From positions 2,604,001 through 2,668,000 of the forward strand of contig JAHYIO010000003.1 of assembly GCA_020543525.1 (NCBI GenBank): a stretch of DNA of 64,000 bases. Reading direction: 5' to 3'. The notes beneath the pieces are model-generated. The model ran no database searches, was not told the DNA's origin, and worked only from the letters and a program-made list of their open reading frames with translations. The position numbers and the translations under genes were made by a program. Origin of the DNA: Coriolopsis trogii. Taxonomy: Eukaryota; Basidiomycota; Agaricomycetes; Polyporales; Polyporaceae. This document shows, one piece after another, positions 1 to 10,467 of the stretch (positions are counted from its first letter, which is position 1; each line of letters begins with the position of its first letter).

Positions 1-779
1 CATGCTCTCTTTCAGTGCAAGGTTGAACACCTCCTTTATGTTGTCGCCTGTCTTCGCAGAACATTCGATGTACTTTGCACCGATCTCCCGCGCGACCATG
101 GCTCCTTGCTCTGTCGTGACCGGAACCTGCCCTTGCGCACTCAGCATCCTCCGCGTTTGTTCGTCCCGCCTTAGATCCGTCTTTGTCGCGACGAGGATGA
201 GCGGGACACCTTCACAGAAGTGCGCAACTTCTGGGTACCACTATATACATAGGCGTACGCGTTCAGCACGCCGTTTGACAGACGGAGCACATCACAAAGA
301 CAAGCGTACCTTGTCCTGCACATTCGCGAGACTGACGGGGAAATCGACGGAGAACACGATGAGAATCACGTTGCTCTCCGGGTAACTGAGCGGTCGTAGT
401 CGGTCATATTCCTCCTGCCCGGCTGTATCCCAGAGCGCAAGCTCGACCAGCTTGCCGTCAAAGTGGACGAGGGTGACGTAGTTCTCGAACACGGTCGGGA
501 TATACGCCTACAGAACGCCCGTTCGGTGAGCACTTGACCAGCATCCCTGCAACACAGGTCTATCAAGACAGCACGGACCTCTGGGAAGCGATTCTCCGCG
601 TAGACGATGAGCAGACACGTCTTTCCACATCCACCTTGTGGGAATCACGCCTTCAGGACGAGGCACGCGCACAGTAGGCAAATCACATGCGTACCATCAC
701 CGACCACGACGAGCTTGCGCTTCACATCTGGCCTACGCGGGGGTCCGGAGGACTCGCCAGGGTTGTAGGGAGTGGCCAT
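1..779 (-). CDS. Rho-family small GTPase, Rho4-like (partial, C-terminus outside window)
   Basis: This is a Ras-superfamily GTPase of the Rho branch, a membrane-associated switch for polarity and cell-wall growth. The start ATG at 779 opens a short exon that splices into the P-loop GDGGCGKTC. Further exons give switch I (PTVFENYV), switch II ([17 protein letters not shown]), the base-binding motif ATKTDLR and the ECSAKT motif. Three short introns are inferred, near 625-690, 505-570 and 245-310. The GG in the P-loop and the WYPEVAHFC segment fit the Rho4 branch better than Rho1 or Cdc42, but the subfamily is my inference. The sequence ends after about 150 residues at the window edge, so the polybasic tail and CaaX box cannot be seen. 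Confidence 0.85.
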
Positions 780-1474
780 CGCGTGGGGGCAGGTAAGCGG
801 GTGGGATCAATGGGCCAAGCAGCAGACAGAGATGAACAGAGAGCGAGATATACGACCGGCAGTAGGATCGTAAGCGGGGACGGATAGACGGATTATAGAG
901 CAGGCTGATGAAGAAGGTGTGGTGAAGGAGACGGAGGAAAAGAGAGGGAGAGTTAGTGGCGGTTGGGCTTGAAATGCGAGTCGCGGTTGGCATGTCCCGC
1001 TCACGTGGTTCGCGTGTTTCTTATTTCTTAGGCGGTATGCTAAGTGCGCTAAAGTGTTTAGACGATGGTGATGGCCCCCACACATTCGCTTTTCGCCCCT
1101 CGGTCTCCATGCACCCTGCAATCAGCGAGGATGTTTTACAGAATGACGTGGGTGGCGGACGATGAGTGAATCGTCGTCATCGCTCGCCGTCCGACACCGT
1201 CCAAGCGAGCCTGTCTCCCTCAGCCGACCGACAACAAGGCTAATGTGGAAACCCAGATTGCTATAGAACAACGTACTGTCACAGTGTCTAGCGAATTGAT
1301 GCTAATAGCCGACCTAAACTACGATGAGTGCGATAGAATGCAGCAGACAATGCAACAGCAAATGACACAAACAAACGACGGTGACCTCCGACCGCCCTCC
1401 ATCTCATCTCTATCACCGCCAAGTCACCCCTCCCGATAGCGTACAGAGTCATGAAGAACGTCCGCTCTAGCCCA
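780..1474. other. Intergenic region between the GTPase start and the Hsp40 stop
   Basis: About 700 bases. It holds the upstream region of the GTPase gene, purine-rich on the + strand (pyrimidine-rich on the coding strand), and the 3' side of the Hsp40 gene. The short ORFs here show no family signature. Nothing else seen. Confidence 0.5.
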
Positions 1475-2978
1475 CTACTGGTTCGCACACTGTACGCGCG
1501 GCTGATCGTCGTCCTCGTCCATCGCGTCCTCGCCCGACGCACGCTCCCGTTGCCTCTGGTCGACCTCCTCGAGCTCGACGTCTTCCAGCAAAATACTCGA
1601 CGGGAACTTCTCGACCGGTGCTCGTGGGGGAAGAGCCTGCTCGAGCAGAGGGATGACCTCCGGGTCGATACGATCTGGGAATTTGACGGATATGCGGACA
1701 AAGAGATCTCCCGGTTCGTGATGCCTTTGTGAGGGCATGCCTTGACCGCGGATGATCTTCAGGTCATCTATAACAGACAGCCAAGTGAGATGTTCGTCCA
1801 TGCAGCAACAGTGAGGTATACGTACCGTGCTTCAAGACTTCTCCAGGTGCGATGTTGACAATGAGTGCGCGGTCGTCTAGATGCTTGATCGCGAATTGAC
1901 CACCACCGAGTGCCGTGAGGAGATCGACCTCTTGCTCGTAGAACAAGTCGTTCTCCTGCCGCTTGAACCGCTCGTGCGGCTTCTCCTCGATGACAATGAT
2001 GACATCTCCCGGGGTGACCCCAGGCGCCTGGTCGCTCTCGCCCCGGAAGTTGATCGTCTGCCCGCCGCGCATGCCCTTGTCGATGTGGACCTCGAGCATC
2101 TTCTTCTCGGACACTACCTTCCGGCCGTTGCACGTCTTGCACTTGTCCTTTTGGTTGATGATCTCGCCCGTACCGCTGCACTCGTCGCACGGCTGCTGCA
2201 GCTGCTGGATCATCGGGCCCATCTGCCTGAGCGTGACGCGGATACCCCGGCCGGAGCACGAGTTGCACTGCCGTACTGCGCCTTCCTTGCCACCCTTGCC
2301 GTTGCACTTGCTGCAGATGATGTTGCGGGTAAGGGCGAGCTTGGTCGTCTTGCCCTTGTAGAGGTCCTCGAGGGTGACATTGACGCGGTGCACAAGATCT
2401 TTTGTCTTGCGCGGTCCTGGTGAGCGTGATGGACCGCCGCCAAAGAATCCACCTCCACCGAACAGTTGGCTGAAGAGGTCCTGCAAACAACGTTTTCATT
2501 CAGATTTGACCGGGCACGCATAGGCAAAGAAAGGCGTACTTGTGGGTCCATGCCACCCATGCCACCTGCATCACTAAGACCTGCCTCTCCTCGGGCATCG
2601 TAGAGACTTCGCTTCTGGGGATCGGAGAGGACTTCGTATCTACATAGGGTGATCGCTTTTGAGCGACCGGGAGAAACGATGAAGAAATAAATGACGTACG
2701 CGTGGGTCACTTCCTTGAACAGTTCTGGGTCTCCGCCCTTGTCTGGATGCAGCCGTAGCGCCCTAGAACGTCACGGGTGAGCACATATGTTCCAGACATC
2801 GTTGGGTATAACAGGGAGCTGACTTTTTGCGATATGCCTTCTTGAGGTCGGCTTCTGAAGCGTCGGGCGAGACCTCGAGGAGATCGTAGTACTTGCTGTG
2901 GCGATAACAGATTGTTAATTAACGGACGCGGTACTCTCAGCACGGTTCCTGATGGAAAACATACGTTTCCTTGACCAT
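1475..2978 (-). CDS. YDJ1: Type I Hsp40/DnaJ co-chaperone with CaaX box, Ydj1-like
   Basis: A cytosolic Hsp70 co-chaperone that binds unfolded clients and stimulates Hsp70 ATPase. A 14-base first exon (MVKE...) splices into the J domain, which contains the HPDK motif near 2740. A Gly/Phe-rich stretch follows (FGGGGFFGGG, about 2440). The zinc-finger region has four CxxCxGxG-type repeats (CSKCNGKG, CNSCSGRG, CDECSGTG, CKTCNGRK), and then come the two substrate-binding beta domains. The last residues are CANQ, a farnesylation CaaX motif like the CASQ of yeast Ydj1, so a membrane-tethered pool is likely. An acidic run (EDAMDEDDD) precedes it. At least four short introns are needed. Length, about 400 residues, is normal for the family. 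The 303 bases upstream (2979-3281) hold its promoter and the 3' side of the amidase gene. Confidence 0.93.
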
Positions 2979-3281
2979 GGCTGGGTCGGAAGGAAGCTAG
3001 GAAGTTCGTGGAGGGTCGTGGGGGGAGTGTACGGTATGGAGACAGAAAGCGAGGAAAAGACAAGCGGGCCACTCAGAGGACAGAGGCGATAAAAGGCGGC
3101 GCAGGCCTGTGGAAGGCAGCAGAATCTCCTCGAATCTTCCCGAACCGTCTTCGCCTTTTTAGGCAACTCGCCCTGCATATGGCAATCACAGCATCCAGCA
3201 CAGCCTTGTACCCGTACTCTTACACTCCCTCCATGCATTCCTATTCCCTCGAAGCCCTGCACACAGCAGCCCAGACACAGC

Positions 3282-4707
3282 TCAAAGTCCCTTGGACACA
3301 TCCGGGTACACGTCGAACCTCCGCTGCGTCGTGACTGGAATCCCCGCCCGAGCCTCATCGAACACTTTGGGGTCTGCCATTCGCTCAGTCAGCGCCCCAG
3401 ACCTTCCAGAACAGACACGCATCCTCCTGCTTACCTATATGGGCATAGACAATGTCCTCTTCGTGTTCCGTCTCTGCGATCACCTTGCCCCTGTTGCGTC
3501 ATGTTTGTAGTCTAGTCGCGCTTTCGATTTAGCTGTACTCACAAAGGATCGACGACCATCGAGTGTCCCCACTACAACGTCATGTGAGTTGCAGATCCAG
3601 ACAAACGCAACAAAGGAACGTACCGCGTGGTAGCTCTGTTCCAGGTCGCGAGCTGGACTGCACATCGAGAAATACACCTGATTGTCAACAGCACTGAGCG
3701 TGTCACGAAGGTATAAGCTTGGTCTGCAAGAACTTAATGAAAATGCGTCCTCACCGAGCACGCTGCAGCAGCTCCCAATGCAAGGGCCCTGTCGTTGTGT
3801 TGAACGCGCTTGGGTAAATCAAGACATGACAACCTGAGAAGCGTTGCATGAGCAACCCGAACGCAACTGAACAAGGCAGCGCGATTCACCTTGCCTGGCA
3901 CAGGTCATGGCAAGCTCAGGGAATCGAACGTCATAACAGATACCCAGACCAATACGAGCAAACTCTGCCACTCTTGTGAGCATAGATAGGTCATGAGTCT
4001 GTCTGTATATACGTACCAGTATCGAATTTGTTGATGCTCGAGCCCGCGCTGAGAGTCTCGCTCTCCTTAAACTTGATCTTTCCAGGAATGTCGATGTCGA
4101 ACAGGTGCACTTTGCGGTGCATCGCAACGAGTTCGCCCTTTGGCGAGTACACCGTAGCCGTGTTATAGAGCTTGCCCGTCCCTGATTCACGCTCGGGAAT
4201 AGACCCTAGATAGTTGCGCTATTTCTGAACACGGAGGCCAGTCGGGAGGCAGATGTCCCACGTACCTCCGATGAGCCATACACCCTCCTCCTTGGCCGCA
4301 GCAGAGAGCATCTTGACAGTCTGGCTCGGGGAAGAGGCAACGTCGTACGTCTGACCAGGAGTATAAGAAATCTCCTCCGCGTATACTGGAAAATGAACAT
4401 GGCCATAGAGCGAGTTGAAGCATTCCTGTGCGAAACATGAACTTCTCAGAGGGCTTGGGCGCACGCGTTTGTGCTCACAGGCAGGACGACAAGGTCGGGC
4501 TTGGGCTTCTCGCCTCCACTTCCGCTGGCCGCTTTCTTGATCATCTCTCTAGCATGTTTGAGATTTGCTGATGTGCGCCCGTGAGTGTTCGGAGAGAGAC
4601 ACAAGCCGTGCGAGAAACGACGCACCATCCTTGTCCGCTCCGACCTGACCGAGCTGGATGAGGGCAAGGTTGAAAGGCTTGAAGGTCGGTGCAGCGGAGG
4701 AGGCCAT
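3282..4707 (-). CDS. NIT2: Carbon-nitrogen hydrolase, omega-amidase (Nit2) type
   Basis: A nitrilase-superfamily amidase. Nit2 orthologues hydrolyse alpha-ketoglutaramate and alpha-ketosuccinamate, repairing transamination by-products. The gene is split into many short exons. The catalytic triad can be traced: Glu in [12 protein letters not shown] (about 4400-4490), Lys in [15 protein letters not shown] (about 4085-4125), and Cys in [10 protein letters not shown] (about 3910-3945). The conserved [18 protein letters not shown] and [11 protein letters not shown] segments are also present. The C-terminus [13 protein letters not shown] ends at TGA 3282-3284. The start [19 protein letters not shown] is the usual position for the family's first beta strand, and no targeting peptide is seen. 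It is transcribed head to head with the lipid-kinase gene across 209 bases. Confidence 0.88.
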
Positions 4708-4916
4708 GGCGCGGGGGAGGAAGGATGAGCGAGGGATGGCGCGAGAGAGGGGACGGGAGACCAGGTGGAACATCCAGCGAGAGTTGAGAGTCACGAACTC
4801 TGAGATCGATATGAGGAGAGACTGGCCAAGAGATAAGATAAGGAGGCCGAGAGGGAAAGCCAATCTCTGCGATCGAGATACAGATCTGGGTGATTGCCGG
4901 GAAGCGCCCATAATCG
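4708..4916. promoter_or_regulatory. Shared promoter region between the amidase and lipid-kinase genes
   Basis: A 209-base gap between two divergent start codons, so both promoters must lie within it or overlap the genes. No clear TATA box was picked out. Inference from gene layout only. Confidence 0.45.
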
Positions 4917-6340
4917 ATGGTTGCCGGTCTCCGTCTCAGGCTCTCTCCTCCCCGCACTCTCTTCCAGCGTAGTGTACGCAGTGGTAAGTCTTCTGTTGCG
5001 CTAAACTGTAGAGCTTGTTTAACTTGTCTTCATATGCAAGCGAGGCGCAGACTTTCGACTATGCCCCTTCTCGTCCTCTACAATCCCGTCTCGGGCGACC
5101 GGTCATCCAAGGCTTTTCTGGACGAGCACATCCTCCCACTCCTCAAGCAGAGTGATATAACACCTGACAGTGTGTTAGAAACAGACACCGGCGAAGATGC
5201 AGGAAAAACCGTTGTCCAGTTCCTCTCGTCGATTTCGGACGACTCTCAGCCTGTGGACATCCTTCTCTGCTCTGGAGATGGTACTCTGCACGAGCTCATC
5301 AACGTCCTCAACAACACACCCACCAACAGACCCTTCCCCCGCATCAACCTTGTCCTGGTACCCACTGGCACTGCCAACGCTCTCTACTCCTCCATCTTCC
5401 CGCCCTCACCCACCGAGGACCCGCTCGCGCACAAGCTCAAAGCAGTCCACACGTACGTCTCCAAACAACACCGCCTCATCCCCCTCAACCTCGCCGTCTC
5501 CGTTATCTCTCCCCCACCAGTCGCCACTCCCGGGTTGCCCCTCGCGCCCAAGAAAGTCTGCATCTCCGCCGTCGTCGTCTCCACCTCCCTCCACGCCTCC
5601 ATCCTGCACGACTCCGAGGCCCTCCGCGCGTCGGACCCGTCCATCGAGCGGTTCAAAAAGGCCGCGCAGCAGAACATCACCCGCTGGTACTCGGCCTCCG
5701 TCAAGCTCTTCCCCCGCGAAGGCGCGGGCGTCGTCGAGGTCTACGACCCCACCTCCGGCCGCTTTGTCCCGCACGAGTCGAGCACGGAAGACGAGCCGAT
5801 CGTCGACCTCGAAGGCCCCTTCGTCTACTTTCTTTCGACGGTCAACGTCGACCGCCTCGAGCCCGCGTTCAGGATCACGCCCAAGGGCAAGGAGGTGCTC
5901 GCCCCAAACGACAAGCCCGAGGCAGCGCTCGATGTCGTCATCGTGCGTCCGACGAGGGATCCCGCATACGAGATGGACTCGGAAGAGACCCGGGCCGCAT
6001 TTGCAGAGAAGGCGGGTGCAGTGCTCGGCGCGGCGTACCAGGATGGCGCGCACATCAACCTGCGGTACGATGAGAGCGGCAAGCCTGTAACGGATGGGAA
6101 CGGTCCGACCGTCGTCGAGTACATCCGCTGCGGCGGATGGGAGTGGGAGCCGGTGAGACGGGCTCTTTTGCGTGTCTTCGGAATGTACGAGCGCTGATAC
6201 TGTAATAGGATGACATCGACGACAGGGCGCACTTTGTCTGTGCGGACGGAGACATCCTCGTGATACCCAAGGGGGGCAAGGTGACATGCACGGCTGCGAC
6301 GCCCATGAGTGACAAGACTGGCTTTGCGCTCTACACCTGA
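4917..6340 (+). CDS. Diacylglycerol/sphingoid-base kinase catalytic-domain protein
   Basis: A lipid kinase of the DAGK/LCB-kinase superfamily. The glycine-rich nucleotide-binding signature is clear: LVLYNPVSG near 5065-5095, then SGDGTLHELIN (about 5272-5302) and PTGTANALY (about 5362-5388). One intron (6152-6209) joins the long first exon to a final exon reading VCADGDILVIPKGGK and ending at TGA 6338-6340. The reading frame is open from ATG 4917, giving a 48-residue N-terminal extension rich in Arg and Ser with almost no acidic residues, which could be a mitochondrial presequence. The alternatives are in-frame ATGs at 5034 and 5061, the last just before the first beta strand. The substrate (diacylglycerol, sphingosine or ceramide) cannot be decided from motifs. 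Confidence 0.82.
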
Positions 6341-6496
6341 AGTCGGGTGTTCGCAGTCGGAAGGACGATATATACCCTATACACGGATAGAACAAGGACT
6401 GTACGATGGAAATGCTGTTGTGATTGCTTGAAATACACGTTAGATGGATGGGTTCGTTCGAGTCTTGGGTATATCTCTCGTGGTATGGGCGCGGAC

Positions 6497-7517
6497 TCAT
6501 GCGGTAACGTTACGTCCGACCTCTCCTGCGAAGAGCTTACCGACCACCTCCTTTGCTTTCTCGTGTACCTCCTCGATCGTAGCCGTGGCATCGATCTAGG
6601 GGACGAATGAGGGACGGGAGAGAGGGGGGCAGAGTAAGTTGGGCACGCACGGTAGCCACCTTGCCTTGCTTGCTGTAATGCTCGATGACAGGCATGGTCT
6701 GTTCCTTGTAGACACCTAGATGGGAAATGAGGGTAGCGCGACAGGAAGACACGAGGATGGCACGGACGGAAGCGCTTCTTGATGCTCTCCTCGTTGTCGT
6801 CCTCGCGGCCGCTGGTCTTGCCACGCTCGAGCAGACGCTTGAGCATCTCTTCCTCGGTCGTGGTGAAGAAGAGGACCATGGAGGACATGCAGACCTGGGA
6901 AGGATGCACGAATGAGCGTTCGGGGGTGACAGGGAGCACGCGGACGACATACGTCCTCGTCGAACTTGAGGGCCTGGTCCATCTTGCGGGGGAAGCCGTC
7001 GATGAGGAAGCGGCCCTTGCCGTCCTGCCAGCCGTCGCCGTCGCGTTTCTCTGCGAGAGCTGCGCGCATGGCGTTCTCGAGGAGCTTGACGGTGACCTCC
7101 ATGGGCACGATCTGGCCCTCGCGGATGTACTTGCGAATCATCTCGCCATACTCGGAGCCTTCGCGGTTCTGCTCCGCACGGAGAAGGTCGCCGGCTGTGG
7201 GCAGGGAGGATGAGAGGGAGGAGGGAGGCAGACGTCAGACACGGACGGACCAGAGAGATGGCAGAAGCCAAAGTCCTTGACGAGGTTGGCACACTGGGTG
7301 CCCTTGCCTGGAGGGAGCAACGTCAGCTGGGCGGGCGCAGGTCGGACGAGGGCTCGTGTCGCTGACCGGCACCGGGGCCGCCGAGGACGAAGAGAACGGT
7401 GACCTTGGACTGATCGAACGCGGGGGTCGTGGGCTCAGACGGGCCCTGTGCGGCCTCTGGCTTGTGCTGCTTGCTGAGGTGGAGGGCGTCAGCAATCTTG
7501 TCGATGATGGCGGGCAT
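6497..7517 (-). CDS. URA6: UMP-CMP kinase (Ura6-like nucleoside monophosphate kinase)
   Basis: Transfers phosphate from ATP to UMP or CMP in pyrimidine nucleotide synthesis. The exons give the P-loop GGPGAGKGTQC, split by an intron near 7310-7365, then [11 protein letters not shown], the NMP-binding part [15 protein letters not shown], the signature [13 protein letters not shown], and the lid segment [15 protein letters not shown]. The C-terminus [15 protein letters not shown] ends at TGA 6497-6499. About 36 residues precede the first beta strand, a modest N-terminal extension. The short lid and the FPRK signature favour UMP-CMP kinase over adenylate kinase. The start at 7517 lies 5 nt after the stop of a small upstream ORF in another frame. 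Confidence 0.9.
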
Positions 7518-7522
7518 CGCGT

Positions 7523-7699
7523 TCAGGCCTCGTTGTGGCGGGGTGGGACGAGGGGGTGGTCGTGCTGGCGGGGCTGGGCGGATGCTGGGTGGGTGGCTGC
7601 TCTGTACTTGAGCGTTGCGTAGAAGGCGGCGAAGGAGAGGGCAGAGATGGCGACGAAGAGGAGCGGATTCGGATGAGACTTGTTGGGTCCAGGAGCCAT
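7523..7699 (-). CDS. Small single-pass membrane protein, 58 residues, upstream ORF of the UMP-CMP kinase
   Basis: A 58-codon ORF beginning MAPGPNKSHPNPL, with one hydrophobic segment (residues 13-30, FVAISALSFAAFYATLKYR) followed by a basic, Pro-rich tail ending VPPRHNEA. Its stop codon is only 5 nt before the kinase ATG and in a different frame. It starts about 105 bases from the divergent Nup37 start, so there is hardly room for a separate promoter. The organisation resembles tail-anchored or inner-membrane microproteins. I have a vague memory of similar small proteins in agaricomycetes but cannot verify it. It could be an inhibitory uORF, but the amino-acid pattern (positively charged flank after a clean membrane helix) looks like a real protein. 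Function unknown. Confidence 0.55.
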   Translation of the reverse strand: MAPGPNKSHPNPLLFVAISALSFAAFYATLKYRAATHPASAQPRQHDHPLVPPRHNEA

Positions 7700-7803
7700 C
7701 GGGAGCTGCTGCAGTAGACGCGCGCACTCGCTCTTGTCCTCCGCGCCCACGTGCCAGACGCGTCCTCCTCCTCCTCCTCCCGCCACTCACCAGCAAACCA
7801 CAG
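7700..7803. promoter_or_regulatory. Very short bidirectional promoter, kinase transcript / Nup37
   Basis: Only 104 bases separate the small ORF start on the minus strand from the Nup37 ATG on the plus strand. The interval is pyrimidine-rich on the plus strand near the Nup37 side. Inference from layout. Confidence 0.45.
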
Positions 7804-9603
7804 ATGGACGTCCGCCACTGGCACGGCACAGACGTCTTCGTCGTCCGCGCATGCTACGAAGACGACGCGGCAGACCTCATCGCCGTCGGAGGTGCCCACT
7901 CCGTCCAGGTTCTCCGCATCGTACGTCTCCGCCTATCTCGGACAACCTACCCTACTCGCTCACATCCCCCAGACAGAATCCTCTTGTATCCCCATAGCCA
8001 ACTTTCACATTGGTTCTCGCATCACCGCCATCGCCTGGTCATCCCGCGTTAGCTCTCCATCCCTCACCGACAACTGGGCAATAGAGTACGTCTCCTCGCC
8101 CGACCCTTCTCGAGCCGACCCTCACATCTGCTGCGTTTCCCAGACTTGCCGTCGCTGGGGCAGACTTCAGCTTGTATCTCCTATCCAAAACCGCACACTC
8201 TGAAGAAGACATCTTTCCATTCGGTGGCGGTCTCAGTGGTCATCATGGAAAAATCAACGACATGGCCTACTGCGGCGGTCGCAGCGAAGACAACTCTCGC
8301 TATCTTGCCACCGTCTCCGGTCAGTCCTAGTTCTCTTCTCCCCTCCACTCCCTAAGACTCGTTACAGATGACAAGATGCTCATGGTCTGGGACCTCAGTC
8401 CTAACGTCAACATCGCCTCCCCACCATCCCCAGGCATGACCCCTCCCGGCCGTCTGCAACCAACCGCATACGTCATCTCGTTTCCCCACCCACTCACCAG
8501 CGTCAACTCCCATCCGTCGACGAGCAAAGAACTCCTCGTCGCAGACTGCCGAGGGTCCATCTTTCTCACAGACTGGCGGTCAGATCCCGAAGAGAACGAG
8601 CAAGACGCATGGCGCAACTCGTCCGTCGTCGAACTGGTCGAACCCCGGGCTCTCGCCGACGCCGCGTCCGGACTCTCGACCCCCTGGTCCGGCTCCGTAG
8701 CGTGGCAGCGGGATCCCACCGCAGAAATGTAAGTGTTACGATACGTATTTTCATCTTGAATCCTCCCCGTGGGCGCAAGTAGCGTCCGCTCGCAGCGGAA
8801 AGAACCGCCGCGAACTCCGGGCACAGTAGCAAGCATGCCCATGCTGCCGCTATCGTCATCCACGCCCTCTTCTCGTTCATCTTGGCTTTCCGCCCCGTTC
8901 TCACTGACTGATCCTGCTTGACGGCCCGTCCGATACAGCGTGGGTGCCGCGTATGGCGCAAGGTTCGCCCTGTGGGACATGGGCAACCTCCACGGAGGCA
9001 AACCCTACCTGACAGGCACCAGCTTTCCCGAAGGTGGTCATCTCTTCAGGTACGTGCACCCCTTCTCTCACCTCTTCTGGGACGGGCGGCCAAGGGCCAC
9101 GCCCTTTGCTTGGAAGGTGCTCTCCACTTCTGTCCGATCTGCCACATAGACCCCTCCCAAGCGCGCGGCTCACCTTTTCTGGCGTCCACGAGCCCAGAGC
9201 GGGTGTAATACGCCCATCCCTGCGCCAACTTCTCCCTGCTACAAACGGGGCATCGCCAACACCACAGCACCCTCCGGCGCGGCCCAACCCGTCCGCCGTC
9301 CCAACTCCCTCCTACGCATCCCCGGCCCCCATCTCACCTCTCTGACCCCCTCCCCTCCCTCTGCGCAGATGGTGCCCGACCTACCCAGACTACTTTGCCC
9401 TCTCGACCGCGAGCCCGGCCAAGGGCGCCGTCATCCACGTCCACAACGTCACCTACGCCCACGCCCAGCCGACCGTCTTCCAGATCGCGCCCCGCCCGCT
9501 CGCCGTGCGCTCCTTTGACTTTCTCGCCGCCAAGGGCATCCCCCGCATCGTCGCCGCCGTCGGCCGCGAGATCGTTGTCTTCTACATCGGCGTCGACGCG
9601 TAG
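7804..9603 (+). CDS. NUP37: WD40-repeat nucleoporin, Nup37-like
   Basis: A beta-propeller subunit of the nuclear pore Y-complex (Nup107-160). The start ATG 7804 gives MDVRHWHGTDVFVVRAC. Exons continue with ADLIAVGGAHSVQVLRI, the segment GLSGHHGKINDMAYC, then ATVSDDKMLMVWDLSPN (a typical WD blade ending in VWDL), TPWSGSVAWQRDP, GARFALWDMGNL and finally RIVAAVGREIVVFYIGVDA before TAG 9601-9603. The HHGKIND motif and the order of blades match my recollection of Nup37 rather than a generic WD protein. Introns are short, except that two late intervals (about 8730-8938 and 9050-9368) are longer than usual for this window. They may hold additional exon sequence that I could not resolve. Confidence 0.75.
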
Positions 9604-10467
9604 GCGTAGGCGTAGGCGTTGGGCGTGTCGGGAATCTGCTTCTCCGTATGGAAATGCTCCGATGACGGGCTTGTGTCAATGTGTGTGTACCGAGTATGTA
9701 TGTATATAACAGGCACGCGTACGGTTCCCCGGACAATGCCCAGTCGCCCAGCCTTTCAATGGGAAAAAAACCAAACGGCGCCGATCCAGGGTCGGCATTG
9801 GCTTGGCCCACTCCAACGATGAAATTGCATTCCAATTGCCCACGGACAAGAGTTCTGTTACGACAGCCATGCAGTGCCAATGCGCTTGGGAGCAGACGTC
9901 TACCCGACCGCGACGACAGGCCACATCACGCGCGGTGGTTCGAGTGGCGCAAAGTCTTCGCGACCAACCACGCAAACGCAGTTACGCACATCACACACAC
10001 ACATACACACAATCGCCGTCGAGCGAGCAAATCGAGAACAACAACAATGGCTTCTTGCCCCAATGATTCGCAAATGGGAACTGATAGTGTACACGAGAGA
10101 CAAGAGGAACGACGTGATGCGACTGATGACTGATGGCTGATGAGTGGGACTCGGAGAGCGACGATAGAACGAGACGAGGTGCTGCGAGGAAACGGCGTAT
10201 GGCACATGAGGAAACGGCGCATGACATGGAAGACACAGCTGACGAGAGAACAGAATGGATGGATCATGACACAGACACAGACGGGGATGGGGATGACGGG
10301 GCTGAGATAGGTGCAGCGGTGACGGCCGCTGGCATGCGCGCGAGATTATAATCTTATACGTATGCTCGGGTAACGCTGAGAACGAAGAGAGAGATAGAGA
10401 ACTGTCCGACCACGAGGGTGCAGGCGAGTCCAAGATGTCAAGACAAGGGCTAACGGGGAAAGGGCGG
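9604..10467. other. Convergent intergenic region, no gene seen
   Basis: About 860 bases between the Nup37 stop and the transcription-factor stop, serving as 3' regions for both. It contains a short CA-rich stretch near 9990-10010 (acacacacac) and GA-rich sequence at 10250-10300. No credible coding signal. Confidence 0.5.
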
